This document shows positions 16,396 to 24,020 of a stretch of 42,969 bases of DNA, one piece after another. The notes under the pieces are model-generated. The model was not told where the DNA came from. It worked only from the letters and a program-made list of their open reading frames with translations, and did no database searches. The number at the start of each line of letters is the position of its first letter. Within the stretch, counting starts at the first letter, position 1. Origin of the DNA: Pseudomonas sp. TNT3 (lineage in GTDB: Bacteria > Pseudomonadota > Gammaproteobacteria > Pseudomonadales > Pseudomonadaceae). The position numbers and the translations under genes are program-made. The DNA lies in assembly GCF_010095445.2 (NCBI RefSeq), contig NZ_WFGV02000050.1, positions 1 through 42,969 of the forward strand, given 5' to 3'.

Positions 16396-17313
16396 TCAGT
16401 CGCTGGGCAATCCAAGGGTGTGCAGATGGGCGATCAACCGTGACTCAAGCTGATTGAGGTGCGGCAGGTTCAATTGATGCCGGGCGGCGACTTTACAGGC
16501 GTAGCCCAGCAGGTAGCTGATTTCGGTGCGCCGCCGATTGCTGACGTCCTGATACATCGAAGAGTAATTGGCTGCGGTGGCATGGATGACGCGCTCTACT
16601 TCCTGCTGCAGTTCCTCGGCAGCGGCGGGCTGGCCGCAACGTTCGAGCAGCTCGGTCAGTTCGCCACAGAGGGTGGCGACTTCGCAATGATGGTCCTGAA
16701 GGCCGCCGTTGCGGCAATCGTGCAGCACCGTCAGCGGATTGATCGCACAGTTGAGCGCCAGTTTTCGCCACAGTCGAGTCAGGATATCGGTACTCCATTC
16801 ATGTGGGATGCCCGCGGCGGTTACATCATCCAGCCAGAACGGCGCCACTGGATGACTCGCATCTCCCAGCCAGGTGTAACCGTGGCCGGCGAACACTACG
16901 CGCCAGTCGCCATCGCGAAAGGCGCCTTCGGTGCTTGAAGCGAAGATGCAGCGCGCCTGTGGGGCCTGTGCGGCGACGGCGTCCTGGCTGCCCAGGCCAT
17001 TTTGCAAGAGGATCAACTCCGCTCCAGGGACCATTCGGGGTACAAGCTGGGCGACAGCGTTCTCGGCATCGTAGGCTTTGCAGGCCACCAGCAGGCGGGC
17101 AATCGGTTCACTGTTGTCAGGTGTCTGCGCCGGTACCGGATAGCAGCGTGCTTCACCGTGTTCGATCAGTGTCAGCCCGCCCGCGGCCTCGTAAGCTTGC
17201 AGGCGCGTCGCGTCCCGCACGATCAACCTGACCGGTAACCCGGCACGTGCCAGGCGTGTAGCCCACAATGTGCCGAGACTTCCGGCGCCCAGAACATGCC
17301 AGGTGGTGGACAT
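16396..17313 (-). CDS. panE: 2-dehydropantoate 2-reductase
   Basis: 305 residues. NADPH-dependent reduction of ketopantoate to pantoate in the coenzyme A pathway. The N-terminal Rossmann motif is GAGSLG (residues 8-13 of MSTTWHVLGAGSLGTLW), and the C-terminal domain has WRKLALNCAINPLTVL with the catalytic Lys and substrate-contacting Asn. The conserved Glu is in the later helical region. The start at 17313 is the family N-terminus; the frame is open upstream to 17403 but without homology. It is divergent from yajQ. The 45-nt gap to the histidine kinase gene suggests a shared transcript. Confidence 0.93.
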   Translation of the reverse strand: MSTTWHVLGAGSLGTLWATRLARAGLPVRLIVRDATRLQAYEAAGGLTLIEHGEARCYPVPAQTPDNSEPIARLLVACKAYDAENAVAQLVPRMVPGAELILLQNGLGSQDAVAAQAPQARCIFASSTEGAFRDGDWRVVFAGHGYTWLGDASHPVAPFWLDDVTAAGIPHEWSTDILTRLWRKLALNCAINPLTVLHDCRNGGLQDHHCEVATLCGELTELLERCGQPAAAEELQQEVERVIHATAANYSSMYQDVSNRRRTEISYLLGYACKVAARHQLNLPHLNQLESRLIAHLHTLGLPSD

Positions 17314-17376
17314 CAGCTTTTTGCTCGGATTGAGGCGTGCATCAGCGGCTCGCAGTGAATGATGGGAAAGACCCGT

Positions 17377-17382
17377 TATAAT
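17377..17382 (+). promoter_or_regulatory. Candidate -10 element for yajQ
   Basis: A perfect TATAAT lies 65 nt upstream of the yajQ ATG in the panE/yajQ divergent region. No good -35 hexamer is visible at 16-18 nt spacing, so only the -10 is supported. Confidence 0.4.
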
Positions 17383-17446
17383 CAGCGCGGATTTTAACCG
17401 CAAGCCAGGCGTGCTCCATCGGTACGCCTTTTATTGGAGAGATTAC

Positions 17447-17932
17447 ATGCCGTCGTTCGACGTGGTATCCGAACTGGACAAACACGAAGTCACCAACGCG
17501 GTCGAAAACGCCGTCAAGGAACTCGATCGCCGTTATGACCTTAAAGGCAAAGGCACCTTCGAGTTCAAGGAAAAGGACCTGACTGTCAACCTGACTGCCG
17601 AGGCCGATTTCCAGCTCGAAGCTATGATTGAGATCCTCAAGCTGGCGCTGGTCAAGCGCAAGATCGATGTGCAGTGCCTTGAGGTCAAGGACGCTTACGC
17701 ATCGGGCAAGCTGATGAAGCAGGAAGCTGTGCTCAAGGAAGGCATCGACAAAGAGCTGGCGAAGAAAATCGTCGCTCACGTCAAGGACGCCAAGCTCAAG
17801 GTCCAGGCCGCCATTCAAGGCGAGCAAGTGCGTATCACTGGCAAGAAGCGTGACGACCTGCAGGAAGCCATTGCGGCCCTGCGCGCCAAAACCTTCGACA
17901 TGCCGCTGCAGTTCAACAACTTCCGCGACTGA
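17447..17932 (+). CDS. yajQ: YajQ-family nucleotide-binding protein
   Basis: 161 residues, the standard length. It begins MPSFDVVSELDKHEVTNAVENAVKELDRRYDLKG, the family hallmark. The fold contains two RNP-like ferredoxin folds, and the Xanthomonas homologue is a cyclic-di-GMP effector that works with a transcription factor; the Pseudomonas protein is also reported as a c-di-GMP binder. The C-terminus QVRITGKKRDDLQEAIAALRAKTFDMPLQFNNFRD is fully conserved in type. Start chosen at 17447 (TTGGAGAG ribosome-binding site) instead of an in-frame upstream ATG at 17411. Confidence 0.95.
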   Translation: MPSFDVVSELDKHEVTNAVENAVKELDRRYDLKGKGTFEFKEKDLTVNLTAEADFQLEAMIEILKLALVKRKIDVQCLEVKDAYASGKLMKQEAVLKEGIDKELAKKIVAHVKDAKLKVQAAIQGEQVRITGKKRDDLQEAIAALRAKTFDMPLQFNNFRD

Positions 17933-18065
17933 CGGGGGCGGGAACCTCTCGGCGTTTTCGGCGTCCGAGGCCCAAGCAACGGCAGAAACGATTGAGCCCC
18001 ATGGGTTCGGTCTTTCTGCCGCTCATTTTTCGTGTGCCGGGTAGCCGGAAATCAGGAGTGTAACG

Positions 18066-18908
18066 ATGGATTTGAATGCTGAAGTGGACAACCTGGTCAA
18101 GGCGTCCCAGGCCTGGATTCCGATGATCATGGAATACGGTAGCCGTGTGCTGCTGGCGATCATTACCCTGGCCATCGGTTGGTGGCTGATCAATAAGGTC
18201 ACGCAAAAGCTCGGTGCCCTGCTGGCGCTGCGTAATGCCGACCTGGCCCTTCAAGGCTTTATCAGCAGCCTGGCGAACATCATTCTCAAGGTATTGCTGA
18301 TCGTCAGCGTGGCGTCGATGATCGGTGTCGAAACCACATCATTCGTTGCGGCCATCGGTGCAGCGGGTCTGGCCATCGGCCTGGCATTGCAGGGCAGCCT
18401 TGCAAACTTCGCTGGCGGCGTGCTGATTCTGTTGTTCCGCCCGTTCCGTATTGGTGACTGGATCGAAGCTCAGGGTGTCGCAGGTACAGTTGACAGCATC
18501 CAGATCTTCCACACCGTACTGCGTACCGGCGACAACAAAACCATCATTGTCCCGAACGGTAATCTGTCTAACGGCATTATCACCAACACTAACCGTCAAC
18601 CGACTCGCAAAGTTGTCTTTGATGTGGGCGTGGATTACGAGGCGGACTTGCAGAAAGCCCGTGAAGTCTTGCTGGATCTGGCCAAGGACGAACGTATTTT
18701 GGCAGAGCCGGCTCCGCAAGCCGTCATTTCTACACTGGGCGATAGTTCGATTACTGTTTCCCTGCGTGTTTGGGTTAAAACAGCTGATTACTGGGACGTG
18801 ATGTTCATGTTCAACGAACAGTCCCGTGATCGCTTGAAAACTGCCGGTATCGATATCCCGTTTCCACAACGGGTGATTCGAGTGGTTCAGGAATCTGCGG
18901 TGCAGTAA
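18066..18908 (+). CDS. Small mechanosensitive channel (MscS family)
   Basis: 280 residues, MscS-sized. Three N-terminal TM helices: about 22-43, 63-84, and the pore-lining TM3 with the Gly/Ala pattern AAIGAAGLAIGLALQGSLANFAGG (about 93-116), followed by the beta domain (FRIGDWIEAQGVAGTVDSI) and the C-terminal alpha/beta cage. It opens under membrane tension to release solutes in osmotic downshift. GGAGTG ribosome-binding site; follows yajQ by 133 nt and ends in a strong terminator. Confidence 0.95.
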   Translation: MDLNAEVDNLVKASQAWIPMIMEYGSRVLLAIITLAIGWWLINKVTQKLGALLALRNADLALQGFISSLANIILKVLLIVSVASMIGVETTSFVAAIGAAGLAIGLALQGSLANFAGGVLILLFRPFRIGDWIEAQGVAGTVDSIQIFHTVLRTGDNKTIIVPNGNLSNGIITNTNRQPTRKVVFDVGVDYEADLQKAREVLLDLAKDERILAEPAPQAVISTLGDSSITVSLRVWVKTADYWDVMFMFNEQSRDRLKTAGIDIPFPQRVIRVVQESAVQ

Positions 18909-18925
18909 CTGTAAAACGTAAACAA

Positions 18926-18959
18926 TAAAAAAGGCCCATCCGAAGATGGGCCTTTTTTT
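18926..18959. terminator. Bidirectional terminator between mscS and oprD
   Basis: AAAAAGGCCCATC and GATGGGCCTTTTT form a perfect 13-bp stem around CGAA, with A and T runs on the two sides. It serves the convergent mscS (+) and oprD (-) genes. Confidence 0.92.
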
Positions 18960-18985
18960 GGTTACCGCGAACTAACTGCTTTCGA

Positions 18986-20314
18986 TTACAAGATCGACAG
19001 CGGGTAGTCGACGATCAGACGGAACTCGTCGATATCGCCTTCGCCTTGGTCAGTGTTGGCGCGGTGCCATGCTTGACGAATGCGGAACGACAGGTCTTTA
19101 GCCGGGCCAGCTTGTACTACGTACTTGGCCTCAACGTTGGTTTCGTGGTGTTTGCCATCTTCACCGTACAGGCCAGCGTATGCGCCATTAGTTGGAGCGT
19201 TCGAACCGTCGATGTCCCAACCTTTAACGTAACGGGTCATGAAGCTCAGACCAGGAACGCCGTATTCGGCCATTTTCAGGTCATAACGTACTTGAGCCGA
19301 TTTCTCGCCAGGACCGTTGAAGTCAGAGTACTGGATGGAGTTGGCGAGGAAGATCGAGTCGCCGCCACGGTTGTTTTTACCCACGCCGACGTAGTCGAAC
19401 GGAGTATCGCCGTTGATTTTCTGGAAGCCAACGGTGAGGGTGTGTGCTTTCAGGAACGAGAAAGCAGCTGCCAGGGAGAACGCGGTGTTGCTGATGTCGC
19501 CGGCTTCAGCGCTACCGGAATCGTCTGTGCGGTAGATGTTACCGTCCAGGTTCACCGACTGATCGCCACCCATAGGGATGGTGTAGTTGGCGTTGGCGTA
19601 GTACTGGTTCCAGATATCTTCGAGCTGGGCGCCATACAGCGACACGCTGAAGTTTTCGTTGATGCCGTATTTCGCACCACCGTAGTTGATGGTGTCGGCT
19701 TCAACGCCAGCGTAGTTAGCCCACAGACCGCCGTCACGGCCGTTTTTGTCCTGGCTGGTCGCCGAGTAGAAGTGACCGGCTTCGAGGTCAAGGTCTTTGA
19801 TCTCGCTGCTTTGCAGTTGGAAACCGCTCGCAGTTTGCGGAAGGATACGCGAGCCGCCAACAGCGAATACAGGAGCGGTGCTTGGCTGCATGTCGCCAGC
19901 TTTCAGCTCGGTCTTGGAGATGCGAACTTTCAGTGCAGCGCCGGCTTTGCCTTGGCTGTCATTGTTTTCGCCAGCAGCGTTAGTGCTCAGGTTACCCGAA
20001 CCCGAGTACTTGTCGGAGCCGTCCAGTTTGATGGCGAGGTAACCGAAAGCGTCAATACCAACACCAACGGTGCCCTGGGTGTAACCAGAGTTGAATACAC
20101 CGTGGAAACCCTGGGTCCAGTCTTTGTCATCGACTGCGCCGTCTTTCTTGTTACGGTTGAAGTAGTAGTTGCGGAGCAGCACGTTGAAAGTGCTGTCTTC
20201 AACAAAACCTTTGGCTTCGGCCTGGTCGCCTACGAAAGGTGCGGCCGTAGCCATTTGAGTGCTGGCTGCTGCTGCAACTGCCAGTGCGATCATGCTCCAC
20301 TTCATCACGCGCAT
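18986..20314 (-). CDS. oprD: OprD-family outer-membrane porin
   Basis: 442 residues including a signal peptide (MRVMKWSMIALAVAAAASTQMATA, cleavage probably near 24-25). The mature part shows the alternating strands of an 18-stranded OprD barrel, starting FVGDQAEAKGFVEDSTFNVLLRNYYFNRN and ending in ...DEFRLIVDYPLSIL. The length agrees with P. aeruginosa OprD (about 443), which imports basic amino acids, small peptides and carbapenems. AAGGAG lies 9 nt before the first ATG. The neighbour downstream of the upstream gap (HIT-slyX) matches the P. aeruginosa oprD locus, supporting orthology. ArgR-like boxes are seen far upstream. Confidence 0.92.
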   Translation of the reverse strand: MRVMKWSMIALAVAAAASTQMATAAPFVGDQAEAKGFVEDSTFNVLLRNYYFNRNKKDGAVDDKDWTQGFHGVFNSGYTQGTVGVGIDAFGYLAIKLDGSDKYSGSGNLSTNAAGENNDSQGKAGAALKVRISKTELKAGDMQPSTAPVFAVGGSRILPQTASGFQLQSSEIKDLDLEAGHFYSATSQDKNGRDGGLWANYAGVEADTINYGGAKYGINENFSVSLYGAQLEDIWNQYYANANYTIPMGGDQSVNLDGNIYRTDDSGSAEAGDISNTAFSLAAAFSFLKAHTLTVGFQKINGDTPFDYVGVGKNNRGGDSIFLANSIQYSDFNGPGEKSAQVRYDLKMAEYGVPGLSFMTRYVKGWDIDGSNAPTNGAYAGLYGEDGKHHETNVEAKYVVQAGPAKDLSFRIRQAWHRANTDQGEGDIDEFRLIVDYPLSIL

Positions 20315-20466
20315 CGTGATTTGCTCCTTTGGTTTTATAAGAGTACTGCCGTCCCACCTGTTTTATTATCTGGGCGGCTCTTTCTTTTTGTGTCGGCGCA
20401 AACTTATATCACGCCGACCATGTTGGCGATACTTGCCCATCTAACCTTTCAGCATCTTTACGAGCG

Positions 20467-20502
20467 TGTCGCAAATAGCGTGGTCGATGTCGCAAATTTG
20501 CA
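20467..20502. promoter_or_regulatory. Candidate ArgR binding region upstream of oprD
   Basis: The 10-mer TGTCGCAAAT occurs at 20467-20476 and 20488-20497, 21 bp (two helical turns) apart. ArgR of Pseudomonas (an AraC-type regulator) recognises direct half-sites with TGTCGC as the invariant core, and ArgR-dependent arginine induction of P. aeruginosa oprD is known. The second part of the half-site (AA about 8 nt further) is only partly kept. A third weaker match, CGACGC, is at 20507-20512. Confidence 0.5.
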
Positions 20503-20844
20503 GCCCCGACGCAAGCGGACTGACAACTTTTTCGTTGTTTTCCAGGGCCTGAGCATCGGTAAAAAGAGTCCCTGGTAAAACGTGTGAATCTCCATTGGGC
20601 AACCCTGCCACTGTTTTTATTTGCCTTCAGGCTGCCACATCCAGTGGAGGCGCCAAAAGCTATGTGGGTGTGAATGCAACAAGCGTGCACAAATCAGGGT
20701 TACGCCGCTGTTTTTTTCAGAAACACCTTCTTCCGCTGTAAAAACCTCATAAAGCCGGGGGGTTCAGCGCCTTTTTTCAGGGCTTGACGCCATCATTGGC
20801 ATCGTGTTTCAGCCTGATGGTCGGCAGCGTGACAACCAAAAACG

Positions 20845-21000
20845 TTACCGGTTCACCCCGTCAGTGAGTAAACGGCGGATGCCCGACGCATCAGCGTAGA
20901 CGCACTGTGCGATTTTGGTGCAATAAATTTCAATCGCTGTGCTGAATTCATACAGCAAGCCCGCCAAGCTGTCGCGAACACATCGTTGTTTTTCAGTCAT
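20845..21000 (-). CDS. Possible small protein (51 codons)
   Basis: An ATG-started frame encoding MTEKQRCVRDSLAGLLYEF... to a TAA. The composition is protein-like (a hydrophobic/charged helix about 8-35), but there is no good Shine-Dalgarno sequence and I recognise no family. It could equally be chance in a long gap. Confidence 0.2.
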   Translation of the reverse strand: MTEKQRCVRDSLAGLLYEFSTAIEIYCTKIAQCVYADASGIRRLLTDGVNR

Positions 21001-21203
21001 TTCCGAGGTTTTTTTAAAGTAATTGGTTCTGAAGTGGTGCGCCTTGGCCAAAAATGTTCCATGTCGGAGCATGTGTCGTGTGAATTGTCGATCATCGTGA
21101 AGCGGGCGGCGTTCGCGGGTATGCTGCCGTCCTGTCGCTTGGCGCGTCCTCTCTGGAGGCGGACGCTAAGCTAAAAACTGATGACCAGCCGGGAGTGCGC
21201 GCA

Positions 21204-21629
21204 GTGTTCGCTTTAGATCCACGACTTCAACAAGACACGTTACCGATCGGGGATTTCCCGCTTTGCCGGCTGCTGCTGTCCAACGATTCCAACTACCCAT
21301 GGTTCATTCTGGTACCGCGCCGCAACGATATCAGTGAGATGTTTCAATTGGATGTCGCCGATCAACAGCAGCTTTGGCAGGAAACGACTGCACTTTCGGA
21401 GTTGCTCAAGGACTCGTTCGACGCCGATAAATTGAATGTCGCGGCGTTGGGTAACGTAGTCAGTCAGTTGCACATGCATGTGATCGTGCGCAAGCGCGAG
21501 GATGCTGCGTGGCCGGCTCCGGTGTGGGGCAAACACCCTGCCATTCCTTATAGTCAGGAGCAGGTTGCGACCATTCGCGAGCGACTGCGGCTGGTGTTAT
21601 CCGATGACTTCACGTTTCTGGAGGGTTGA
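21204..21629 (+). CDS. HIT-domain nucleotide-binding protein
   Basis: 141 residues, starting at GTG 21204 (MFALDPRL...) because GGGAG lies 8 nt upstream; GTG 21195 in the same frame is the alternative. The core is FILVPRRNDISEM (about 33-45) and the HIT-triad segment SQLHMHVIVRKRED. The first histidine of the usual H-x-H-x-H is Gln, whereas the central (catalytic) and last histidines remain. HIT proteins hydrolyse or transfer nucleoside phosphates; substrate unknown. It lies 3 nt before slyX and is probably co-transcribed with it. Confidence 0.9.
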   Translation: MFALDPRLQQDTLPIGDFPLCRLLLSNDSNYPWFILVPRRNDISEMFQLDVADQQQLWQETTALSELLKDSFDADKLNVAALGNVVSQLHMHVIVRKREDAAWPAPVWGKHPAIPYSQEQVATIRERLRLVLSDDFTFLEG

Positions 21630-21632
21630 ATC

Positions 21633-21839
21633 ATGAGCCTGGAAGAACGCGTCAACGATCTCGAAAGCCGACTGGCGTTTCAGGATGACACCATTCAGGC
21701 GTTGAATGATGTGCTGGTAGCGCAACAGCGCGTGGTTGAGCGCTTGCAGTTGCAGATGGCTGCCTTGCTCAGGCGCCAGGAGGAAATGGCGGGTCAATTC
21801 GATTCGTCCGAAGAGGAGGCGCCACCTCCGCACTACTGA
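21633..21839 (+). CDS. slyX: SlyX family protein
   Basis: 68 residues, the normal SlyX size. It is mostly one coiled coil with heptads (LEERVNDLESRLAFQDDTIQALNDVLVAQQRVVERLQLQMAALLRRQEEM) and an acidic Pro-rich end DSSEEEAPPPHY that is the family signature tail. Function is unknown. It begins 3 nt after the HIT gene and is followed by a strong terminator. Confidence 0.95.
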   Translation: MSLEERVNDLESRLAFQDDTIQALNDVLVAQQRVVERLQLQMAALLRRQEEMAGQFDSSEEEAPPPHY

Positions 21840-21854
21840 TAAACAGCAGGCAAT

Positions 21855-21894
21855 AAAAAAACCGCGATCAGCCTGGCTGCTCGCGGTTTTTTTT
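21855..21894. terminator. Terminator after slyX
   Basis: AAAAAACCGCGA pairs with TCGCGGTTTTTT over an imperfect 13-nt loop, with an A run before and 8 Ts after. It also faces the converging cold-shock gene and probably works in both directions. Confidence 0.9.
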
Positions 21895-21903
21895 AGCTTT
21901 GGA

Positions 21904-22506
21904 TCAGCGTCGCGGCAGAGCAGCGATCACGTCTTCGGCTTGCAGGCCCTTGTCACGATTCATGACGGAGAACTCCACGCGCTGGCCTTCCACCAGAACG
22001 CGGTGGCCTTCGCCACGAATAGCCCGGAAATGCACGAAGATGTCATCGCCGGAATCACGGGAAATAAAGCCGAAGCCTTTGGACGTGTTGAACCACTTGA
22101 CGGTGCCGGTATCGCGGTTGGTCATGTCATAGCTTGGCGAGGCGGCAGCCGGTGAAGATTTGTAGAAGCTGATCGCCAGGTGCAGCAGAACGGCGATGAC
22201 GGCAGCGATCAGGCTGAACAGAACGGCAGGCTGGCCGGCAATGACAGGCATTGGCGCGAACAACGTCAGGGTTTGCAAGACGACAGCCAGAACCAGCAAG
22301 GCGCTGACGAGGTTTTGCAATTGATGACGCGTGCCTTTGTTCCAGTAAGGAATGACAGGAGCGAGGGTCAGATTAAGCAGGCCGAAAAAGGCCAGGTACA
22401 GCGCATCTTGGTGTTGCAGGTAAGGAACAGCTTCGGCTTGCAGGCTAGGGATGAAGGACAGCAGCAAGGCTGCTGCGCCCATTAGCAGGTGGACGATTTT
22501 CAACAT
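21904..22506 (-). CDS. Membrane-anchored cold-shock-domain protein
   Basis: 200 residues. The first 115 form four hydrophobic helices (about 4-22, 35-53, 64-83, 93-114). After a short Ser/Ala/Pro linker comes a complete cold-shock domain (about 132-198) with RNP1 KGFGFI (143-148) and RNP2 DIFVHF (155-160). The CSD would face the cytoplasm and bind single-stranded RNA or DNA. An ATG at residue 128 could give a free 73-residue CSP instead, so the start needs testing. P. aeruginosa carries a cold-shock gene at the same place between slyX and dps. No strong Shine-Dalgarno precedes the first ATG. Confidence 0.85.
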   Translation of the reverse strand: MLKIVHLLMGAAALLLSFIPSLQAEAVPYLQHQDALYLAFFGLLNLTLAPVIPYWNKGTRHQLQNLVSALLVLAVVLQTLTLFAPMPVIAGQPAVLFSLIAAVIAVLLHLAISFYKSSPAAASPSYDMTNRDTGTVKWFNTSKGFGFISRDSGDDIFVHFRAIRGEGHRVLVEGQRVEFSVMNRDKGLQAEDVIAALPRR

Positions 22507-22815
22507 TTTGATTAACTCACGTTAAGACGGATCACAAGGAAGAGCTGATGGAGCACGGTTCGCTTCAGAACAATAAGAGGCGTTGGGCACGTTCCCGATA
22601 TCAGCCTATGCGCAGCGCCCGGAAAAATAGGTGCTAGCGACACACTGCCTATTTAACAGCAAAGCCCGTGGCTACTCAAATCAGGGAGTCCAGCGGCACT
22701 GGGCGGTCGATTTGTCGCACGCCCCAAGGGCATCCATTGCTGCGGTGTGGCGACAGGCTTGCTAGAGTGGTCCTGCACCTGTTGGATGAATTTTCATCAC
22801 CTTTAGGGGAAACGC
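22507..22815. promoter_or_regulatory. Divergent region of the cold-shock and dps genes
   Basis: 309 nt. Upstream of dps, TGGC (22748-22751) and TTGC (22759-22762) have the sigma-54 -24/-12 spacing (GG-N10-GC), while TAGAGT (22763-22768) could be a sigma-70/RpoS -10. Both are weak. Nothing else is identified. Confidence 0.3.
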
Positions 22816-23286
22816 ATGGCAATCGATATTGGTATCAGCGAAGAAGATCGCAAGTCGATCGTCGACGGACTTTCGCGTCTGTTGTCGGACACTTATGTGC
22901 TTTATTTGAAGACCCATAACTTCCATTGGAATGTCACCGGGCCCATGTTTCGGACCCTGCATCTGATGTTCGAAGAGCAATACAACGAGTTGGCGCTGGC
23001 CGTCGATTCGATTGCCGAGCGCATTCGCGCACTGGGGTTTCCGGCGCCGGGCGCCTATTCCATTTATGCGCGTCTGTCTTCCATTAAGGAAGAAGAGGGC
23101 GTTCCCAAGGCCGAGGACATGATCCGGCAGCTGGTCGAGGGTCAGGAAGCTGTCACCCGCACGGCTCGCGGTATTTTCCCATTGCTCGACAAGGTCAGCG
23201 ACGAGCCAACGGCAGATTTGTTGACCCAGCGCATGCAGGTCCACGAGAAAACCGCGTGGATGCTGCGCTCATTGCTGGATCAGTAA
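22816..23286 (+). CDS. dps: Dps-family ferritin-like protein
   Basis: 156 residues. The dinuclear ferroxidase ligands are in the canonical Dps pattern H-x11-H-x14-D-x3-E: His37, His49, Asp64, Glu68, inside LKTHNFHWNVTGPMFRTLHLMFEEQYNELALAVDSIAERIRALG. The product forms a 12-mer that oxidises Fe(II) with peroxide, stores iron and protects DNA. The N-terminus is short and not lysine-rich, so direct DNA binding may be weak (inference). AGGGGA ribosome-binding site 6 nt upstream. Neighbours (cold-shock, aspS) match the P. aeruginosa locus. Confidence 0.95.
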   Translation: MAIDIGISEEDRKSIVDGLSRLLSDTYVLYLKTHNFHWNVTGPMFRTLHLMFEEQYNELALAVDSIAERIRALGFPAPGAYSIYARLSSIKEEEGVPKAEDMIRQLVEGQEAVTRTARGIFPLLDKVSDEPTADLLTQRMQVHEKTAWMLRSLLDQ

Positions 23287-23546
23287 TAAAGAGCAGGCGA
23301 GCGCGGATGACGTCTGGTCGATGTCGTCCGCGCAATGCCATCCTTTTCCCTTCTTGCTGAATGAGCTTTTACCCGCGCATGTAGGAAAACGTCTTCAGCA
23401 AGACCCGCTCCGAGATCGCCTCTCAGTTGTAGGCTTATCCTACGTCGACGGTCATAAAGTCATCTGGATATACCTTTGCGCCTGCGCTTTGATAAGAGCC
23501 AGCATTGCTCTTGCAAGTGGCGGGATGACAAAGGAGTGTCAACAGT
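23287..23546. promoter_or_regulatory. Upstream region of the RHH gene
   Basis: A palindrome GTAGG-CTTAT-CCTAC (23429-23443) sits directly upstream of TCGACG (23445-23450) and TATACC (23469-23474), which are 18 nt apart and read as a possible -35/-10 pair. TGTAGG occurs again at 23380-23385. A 6-bp hairpin AAGAGC/GCTCTT (23494-23512) lies in the leader. The rest shows nothing. Confidence 0.4.
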
Positions 23547-23873
23547 ATGGATAGTGTTGTCAGAGGCAAAGAGGGACGGTTCGATCCACTCAAAGGTATC
23601 GGGATCGATCCGTTTGTCAGTGAATTCGATATGGGGCTGGCCCAGCCGTTATCACGGTCTGTTCGTTTAAACGGCTTTGCGACCTGTTTGCGGCTGGAGC
23701 AGGTTTACTGGGATATTCTGGGAGAAATGGCCAGGGCCAATCGATGTTCGGTCAGTGCGTTGTTGTCTCACGTCGATCGCGAGGTGCATTTGCGCCACGG
23801 AGGAGTGAAGAATTTCAGCGGACTGGTCAGGGTTGTCTGCGTTGTACATAGCTTGAAGGAAGGGCGCGCGTGA
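23547..23873 (+). CDS. Ribbon-helix-helix domain protein
   Basis: 108 residues. The segment SRSVRLNGFATCLRLEQVYWDILGEMARANRCSVSALLSHVDREV (about 36-80) fits the RHH_4 pattern: a basic beta strand, then two helices, the first opening with LRLE-x-VYWD. Such proteins bind DNA as dimers, but no target is known. The start at 23547 follows AAAGGAGTG. It stands alone between dps and the FmdB gene and is a candidate repressor of itself or of the neighbours (inference). No toxin partner is adjacent. Confidence 0.75.
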   Translation: MDSVVRGKEGRFDPLKGIGIDPFVSEFDMGLAQPLSRSVRLNGFATCLRLEQVYWDILGEMARANRCSVSALLSHVDREVHLRHGGVKNFSGLVRVVCVVHSLKEGRA

Positions 23874-23953
23874 CCCTGACTGGGCAGGCGCGCTAAAAGT
23901 GGCAGAGTGTCGGTCTGTGCAGTCTTACGGCTGCACTGGCTGCATTTAATGGA

Positions 23954-23959
23954 TATAAT
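23954..23959 (+). promoter_or_regulatory. Candidate -10 for the fmdB-like/aspS operon
   Basis: A perfect TATAAT 62 nt before the FmdB-type start. The -35 region is weak at all usual spacings. Confidence 0.4.
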
Positions 23960-24020
23960 CCCGCACTTTTCCGCAAAGCCCTGCGTATGCGGTAGCAACC
24001 TGATCGCCGAGACAACCCCC

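Larger units (their letters stand above)
20315..21203. other. Long intergenic region upstream of oprD and the HIT gene
   Basis: 889 nt without a clear gene. The oprD-proximal part contains a candidate -10 (TATAAG on the minus strand, 20407-20402) and the ArgR-like repeats at 20467-20502. An open frame of 51 codons on the minus strand (20845-21000) is treated as a separate low-confidence candidate. The remainder is T-rich in places (20710-20780) and shows no tRNA, REP or recognisable sRNA. Confidence 0.4.

Noticed and set aside
19046..20578. A 510-codon frame antisense to oprD
   Set aside because: oprD has a signal peptide, ribosome-binding site and porin features; the opposite frame has none.
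23547..23873. RHH gene as the antitoxin of a toxin-antitoxin pair
   Set aside because: No small toxin gene is adjacent on either side; the RHH_4 type is usually solitary.
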